Of a DNA stretch of 8,464 nt, positions 5,476-8,464 are shown one piece after another; positions within the stretch are counted from its first letter, which is position 1, and every line of letters starts with the position of its first letter. Under the pieces are notes generated by a model, which saw only the letters and a list, made by a program, of their open reading frames with translations, was not told the origin of the DNA and searched no databases. The DNA comes from an uncultured Burkholderiales bacterium (GTDB lineage: Bacteria; Pseudomonadota; Gammaproteobacteria; Burkholderiales; Burkholderiaceae_C), in the NCBI GenBank assembly GCA_903925445.1, contig CAIYFE010000285.1:1-8464 (forward strand). The letters are read 5' to 3'. A program made the translations under genes and the position numbers.

Positions 5476-6240
5476 ATGCAAATTCAAGGACAAGCAGCGC
5501 TGGTCACCGGCGGCGCATCAGGACTGGGCGAAGCAACTGCCCGCGAGTTGGCGCGTTTGGGCGCCAAAGTGGCCGTGCTCGATGTGAATTTAGAACTCGC
5601 TCAAAAAGTCGCCAGCGAAATCGGTGGCATCGCTTGCCAATGCGACATCACCAACACCGAGAGCGTGCAAGCGGCTCTGGCAAAAGCCAGCGCAGCCCAC
5701 GGCCCGGCTCGCTTGATGATGAACATTGCCGGCATTGGCACCGCCAAACGCGTGGTGGGCAAAGACGGCCAAGCCGCTGCGCTGGAGGACTTTGCCCGCG
5801 TCATCAACGTCAATCTGGTGGGCGCTTACAACATCAGCCGTTTGTTTGCGGCTGAATGCGCCAAGCTGGCACCGCTAGAAGACGGTGCGCGTGGGGTGAT
5901 GCTCTTTACGGCCTCGGTTGCTGCCTTTGATGGACAAGTCGGCCAACAAGCCTACAGCGCCAGCAAAGGCGGCTTGGTCAGCATGACCTTGCCGATGGCG
6001 CGCGACTTGGCGCAGCACGGCATTCGCGTGTGCACCATCGCGCCGGGTTTGTTTGCCACGCCGCTCATGCGAACCCTGCCCGAACCGGTGCAGCAGTCGC
6101 TGGCGGCGTCCATTCCCTTCCCCTCACGCTTGGGTAAACCCGAAGAGTTCGCCCAACTGGCATGTCATATCGTGACCAACGACCACCTCAACGGCGAAGT
6201 GATTCGCTTAGACGGCGCTTTGCGCATGGCCCCTCGTTAA
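5476..6240 (+). CDS. SDR family 3-hydroxyacyl-CoA dehydrogenase (HSD10/type II-like)
   Basis: A classical short-chain dehydrogenase of 254 residues. It has the Rossmann glycine motif TGGASGLG (11-18), D36 at the end of the second strand favouring NAD over NADP, NIAG (83-86), N113, and a catalytic set of S147, Y160 and K164 (YSASK). The blocks TASVAAFDGQVGQQAYSASK, IAPGLFATPL, PFPSRLG and LNGEVIRLDGALRM match the 3-hydroxyacyl-CoA dehydrogenase type II (HSD17B10/HADH2) subfamily closely. It would oxidise the 3-hydroxy-3-arylpropionyl-CoA made by the hydratase to the beta-ketoacyl-CoA, as CouN is proposed to do in Rhodococcus; that substrate is inferred from the operon. The start has AGGA six bases upstream and lies 13 bp after the ligase stop. 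The putative solute-binding protein gene follows after 34 bp with no terminator between them. Family assignment is strong. Confidence 0.9.
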   Translation: MQIQGQAALVTGGASGLGEATARELARLGAKVAVLDVNLELAQKVASEIGGIACQCDITNTESVQAALAKASAAHGPARLMMNIAGIGTAKRVVGKDGQAAALEDFARVINVNLVGAYNISRLFAAECAKLAPLEDGARGVMLFTASVAAFDGQVGQQAYSASKGGLVSMTLPMARDLAQHGIRVCTIAPGLFATPLMRTLPEPVQQSLAASIPFPSRLGKPEEFAQLACHIVTNDHLNGEVIRLDGALRMAPR

Positions 6241-6274
6241 TTTTTTACCCACGTTTTTCAACAGGAGACAACCC

Positions 6275-7408
6275 ATGAAATTCAAAACCACGCTCTTGGC
6301 CTCGGCCATTGCTTCTTTGGTCAGCACCGCCGCGTTGGCTGACATCAACATTGGTGTGAGCTTGGCGCTCACCGGTCCCGGCTCTGGCTTGGGTCTGCCC
6401 ATGCAAAAACAACTGGCTTTGTTCCCCAAGTCCATTGGCGGTGAAAAAGTCAACCTCATCGTGCTGGACGACGCCACCGATCCCGGCAAAGGCGCTGCCA
6501 ATGCCCGCCGCTTTGTGACCGAAGACAAAGTGGATGTGATTTTTGGCTCTTGCATCACCGCCGTGGCCGCGGCCATGAGCGACATTGCCACCGAAGCGGG
6601 CACCGTTCAAATTGCTGGTTCGCCTGTGGGCTTGCCTGCTGGCAAAGACAAGTGGGTGTTTCGCCTGCCCCAATCCAACACCGTCATGGGCCATGCGGTG
6701 GTGGAGCACATGAAAAAACAAGGCGTCAAAACCTTGGGCTTTTTGGGCTACACCGACGCTTATGGCGAGCAGTGGCTCAATGAAATCACGCCGCAACTCA
6801 ACCAAGCCGGCATCAAACTGGTGGGCGTGGAGCGCTTTGCCCGCACCGACACCAGCGTCACACCCCAGGCTTTGAAACTCAATGCAGCCAACCCCGACGC
6901 CATCTTGGTCGTGGCCTCTGGCTCCGGCGCAGCGATGCCAGAAATGGGCTTGGTCGAGCGCGGCTACAAAGGCAAGATTTACCAAACACACGCGGCGGCT
7001 ACTCAAGACTTGATGCGCGTGGGTGGCAAAGCCGTCGAAGGCACTTTTGTGGTGTCGGGCCCTGCCGTGATTGCTGAACAACTGCCCGACAGCCACCCTT
7101 CCAAAAAGGTCGCGGTCAATTTTGTGCAGCAATTCGAAAAAGCCTACGGCCCCAACAGCCGCAACCAATTCGCGGGTCACTCGTATGACTTCCAAGTGGC
7201 GATGGAAAAAGTCTTGCCCATGGCGCTCAAAAAAGCCAAACCCGGCACGCCTGAATTCCGCGCGGCCATTCGCGATGGTTTGGAAGGCATGGGTCGCACC
7301 ATCTTCGCCCACGGCGTGATGAACTGGACCAAAGACGATCACTGGGGTTACACGATGGAAACAGGCGTGATGCTCAAAGTGGTGGACGGCCAATTCAAGG
7401 TTGAATAA
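6275..7408 (+). CDS. Periplasmic substrate-binding protein of a branched-chain-type ABC transporter (aromatic acid uptake candidate)
   Basis: A 377-residue LivK/type I periplasmic binding protein (Peripla_BP_6 group). The signal peptide is clear: MKFK, a hydrophobic core, then an AALA cleavage site after about residue 22, with the mature protein starting DINIGVSLALTGPGSGLG. That N-terminus, the DDATDPGKGAANARR segment and the FGSCITAVAAAMSDIA region are typical of the family, and no lipobox cysteine is present. Homologues such as CouP of Rhodopseudomonas palustris bind lignin-derived aromatic acids, and the location directly behind fcs and its partner genes argues for hydroxycinnamate or a related aromatic acid as ligand. 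The family also binds amino acids, amides and urea, so the ligand is inference. The ribosome binding site is strong (AGGAGA, seven bases before ATG). A permease gene follows after 14 bp. Confidence 0.9.
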   Translation: MKFKTTLLASAIASLVSTAALADINIGVSLALTGPGSGLGLPMQKQLALFPKSIGGEKVNLIVLDDATDPGKGAANARRFVTEDKVDVIFGSCITAVAAAMSDIATEAGTVQIAGSPVGLPAGKDKWVFRLPQSNTVMGHAVVEHMKKQGVKTLGFLGYTDAYGEQWLNEITPQLNQAGIKLVGVERFARTDTSVTPQALKLNAANPDAILVVASGSGAAMPEMGLVERGYKGKIYQTHAAATQDLMRVGGKAVEGTFVVSGPAVIAEQLPDSHPSKKVAVNFVQQFEKAYGPNSRNQFAGHSYDFQVAMEKVLPMALKKAKPGTPEFRAAIRDGLEGMGRTIFAHGVMNWTKDDHWGYTMETGVMLKVVDGQFKVE

Positions 7409-7422
7409 ACAGGGGTTTTTGC

Positions 7423-8463
7423 ATGGATTTCTCAATTGCCAGCATCTTGATGCTGGACGGCTTCACCAACGGGGCGGTCTACGGACTGCTCGGTTTGGCG
7501 ACCGTCTTGGTGTTCACCGTCACGCGGGTGATCTTCATTCCGCAAGGCGAATTTGTAGCCTATGGCGCCTTGACGCTGGCAATTTTGCAAACCGGCAAAG
7601 TCCCTGGCACGGTCTGGCTGCTGCTCATCTTGGCCGCTGTGGCGGCTGTGATGGAGTTGGTCGGTCGCTGGCGGCACGACGGCAAGTTGGGCGCGGGTCT
7701 GCAAGCCGCGTTCAAAACCTTGCTCATGCCGCTGCTCATTGCTGGCTTGACGATGTGGGCTGCGCCGCAGCAACTCTCGCTGGCTTGGCAAGCTTTGTTG
7801 AGCGTGGCCATCGTGTCCAACTTTGGTCCGCTGGTGTATCGCGTGGCCTACCAGTCGTTGGAAGACGCGAGCTCGCTGGTGTTGCTCATCATCTCGGTGG
7901 GCGTTCACTTTGCGATGACCGGTTTGGGCTTGTTGTTCTTTGGCGCTGAAGGCTATCGCAATCCGGCTTTCTCGCTCTACAGCTTCAACTTGGGTGTGCT
8001 GAATGTGACGGGGCAAACCTTGATCATTTTCATCAGTGCCTTGGTGTTGATCGTGTTGCTGTGGCTGTTTTTTGAGCGCAGCTTGTTTGGCAAAGCCCTG
8101 CGTGCTACGGCGATCAATCGCACCGGCGCTCGCTTGATGGGTGTGTCTACCCACACGTCTGGGCAATTGACGTTTTTGATGGCCGCCGCCATGGGCGCGA
8201 TTTCGGGTTTGCTGATTGGCCCCAACACCACCGTGTTTTACGACTCGGGATTTTTGATTGGGCTCAAAGGCTTTGTTGCAGCGGTGATGGCAGGCTTGGC
8301 CAGTTATCCCGGCGCCATGATGGGTGCCTTGTGTGTTGGCGTGGTCGAGTCGTTTGGCTCTTTTTGGGCCAGCGCTTTCAAAGAAGTGATTGTGTTTACC
8401 TTGGTTCTTCCAGTGTTGCTGTGGTTGTCCTTGCGCAGCGGTCATTCGGATGAGGAGCATTGA
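7423..8463 (+). CDS. Branched-chain-type ABC transporter permease (LivH-like)
   Basis: A very hydrophobic 346-residue inner-membrane protein of the LivH permease family. It starts with LDGFTNGAVYGLLGLATVLV and the RVIFIPQGEFVAYGA block that corresponds to the usual NFAQGEF segment. The conserved cytoplasmic loop GKALRATAINRTGARLMGV (223-241) contacts the ATPase. The C-terminal helices (about 246-337) include the typical GFVAAVMAGLASYPGAMMGA stretch. By eye there are about ten or eleven membrane segments. It is roughly 50 residues longer than common LivH proteins. The extra length lies between about residues 82 and 138, after WRHDGKLG, and contains at least one additional hydrophobic segment (about 98-113). 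The gene is 14 bp behind the binding protein gene, with a GGGG seven bases before the ATG. LivM, LivG and LivF partners are expected beyond the right edge. Confidence 0.9.
   Translation: MDFSIASILMLDGFTNGAVYGLLGLATVLVFTVTRVIFIPQGEFVAYGALTLAILQTGKVPGTVWLLLILAAVAAVMELVGRWRHDGKLGAGLQAAFKTLLMPLLIAGLTMWAAPQQLSLAWQALLSVAIVSNFGPLVYRVAYQSLEDASSLVLLIISVGVHFAMTGLGLLFFGAEGYRNPAFSLYSFNLGVLNVTGQTLIIFISALVLIVLLWLFFERSLFGKALRATAINRTGARLMGVSTHTSGQLTFLMAAAMGAISGLLIGPNTTVFYDSGFLIGLKGFVAAVMAGLASYPGAMMGALCVGVVESFGSFWASAFKEVIVFTLVLPVLLWLSLRSGHSDEEH
8452..8457 (+). promoter_or_regulatory. Ribosome binding site probably serving a next gene beyond the window
   Basis: GAGGAG lies in the last codons of the permease gene, a few bases before its stop. 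The spacing would place a following start codon at or just past the window edge, consistent with a coupled LivM-type permease gene. The start itself is not visible. Confidence 0.35.
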
Positions 8464-8464
8464 G

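Noticed and set aside
6241..6274. T-rich stretch after the dehydrogenase stop as a terminator
   Set aside because: No G+C-rich hairpin precedes the T run, and the binding protein gene follows at once with a strong ribosome binding site, so the operon most likely continues.
6245..7435. 396-codon minus-strand open frame opposite the binding protein gene
   Set aside because: Composition dominated by His, Phe, Gly and Ala with no motif; the plus-strand protein has a signal peptide and family match, so this is a shadow.
7432..8460. 342-codon minus-strand open frame opposite the permease gene
   Set aside because: Gln/His/Arg-rich without motifs; it is the complement of hydrophobic plus-strand codons.

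Overview
This window (about 57% G+C by eye) looks like a betaproteobacterial chromosome, most likely Burkholderiales close to Comamonadaceae. That placement rests on codon style, protein family flavour and gene arrangement; no rRNA or other marker gene is present to confirm it. There are no tRNAs, rRNAs, CRISPR arrays, IS elements or phage genes.

Left part (1-1787): the tail of an unrecognised gene overlaps, through a TGATG junction, a complete NRDE/TANGO2-family gene (115-867). An OlsB-like N-acyltransferase gene of the ornithine-lipid type lies convergent to it on the minus strand, and the two stop codons overlap. The acyltransferase frame runs back to a good ATG with a ribosome binding site and a sigma70-like promoter, but codon 22 is an in-frame TGA. 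The intact part can only restart at a GTG (1532), without the first GNAT strand, so the gene is either newly broken or carries a sequencing error.

Right part (1736-8464): a catabolic locus for plant phenylpropanoid acids (p-coumarate, ferulate, caffeate type). A metal-dependent amidohydrolase gene on the minus strand, with its own terminator, is divergent from a plus-strand operon. The operon order is enoyl-CoA hydratase, feruloyl-CoA synthase, HSD10-type 3-hydroxyacyl-CoA dehydrogenase, periplasmic solute-binding protein, and LivH-type permease. Gaps between the operon genes are only 13-34 bp. The rest of the ABC transporter (a LivM-type permease and two ATPases) would be expected beyond the right edge.

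How they fit: the importer brings in the aromatic acid and the synthase makes its CoA thioester. The hydratase and the dehydrogenase then produce the beta-ketoacyl-CoA. The amidohydrolase is the candidate for cleaving this by hydrolytic retro-Claisen chemistry into the aromatic acid plus acetyl-CoA, as proposed for CouO of Rhodococcus jostii RHA1. The crotonase has both hydratase glutamates. The vanillin-forming hydratase/lyases have Ser at the first of these positions, which argues for the beta-oxidative deacetylation route. No thiolase and no regulator are in the window. The main point of interest is this apparently complete, thiolase-free Cou-type module in a betaproteobacterial setting, fused to a branched-chain-type ABC importer operon.
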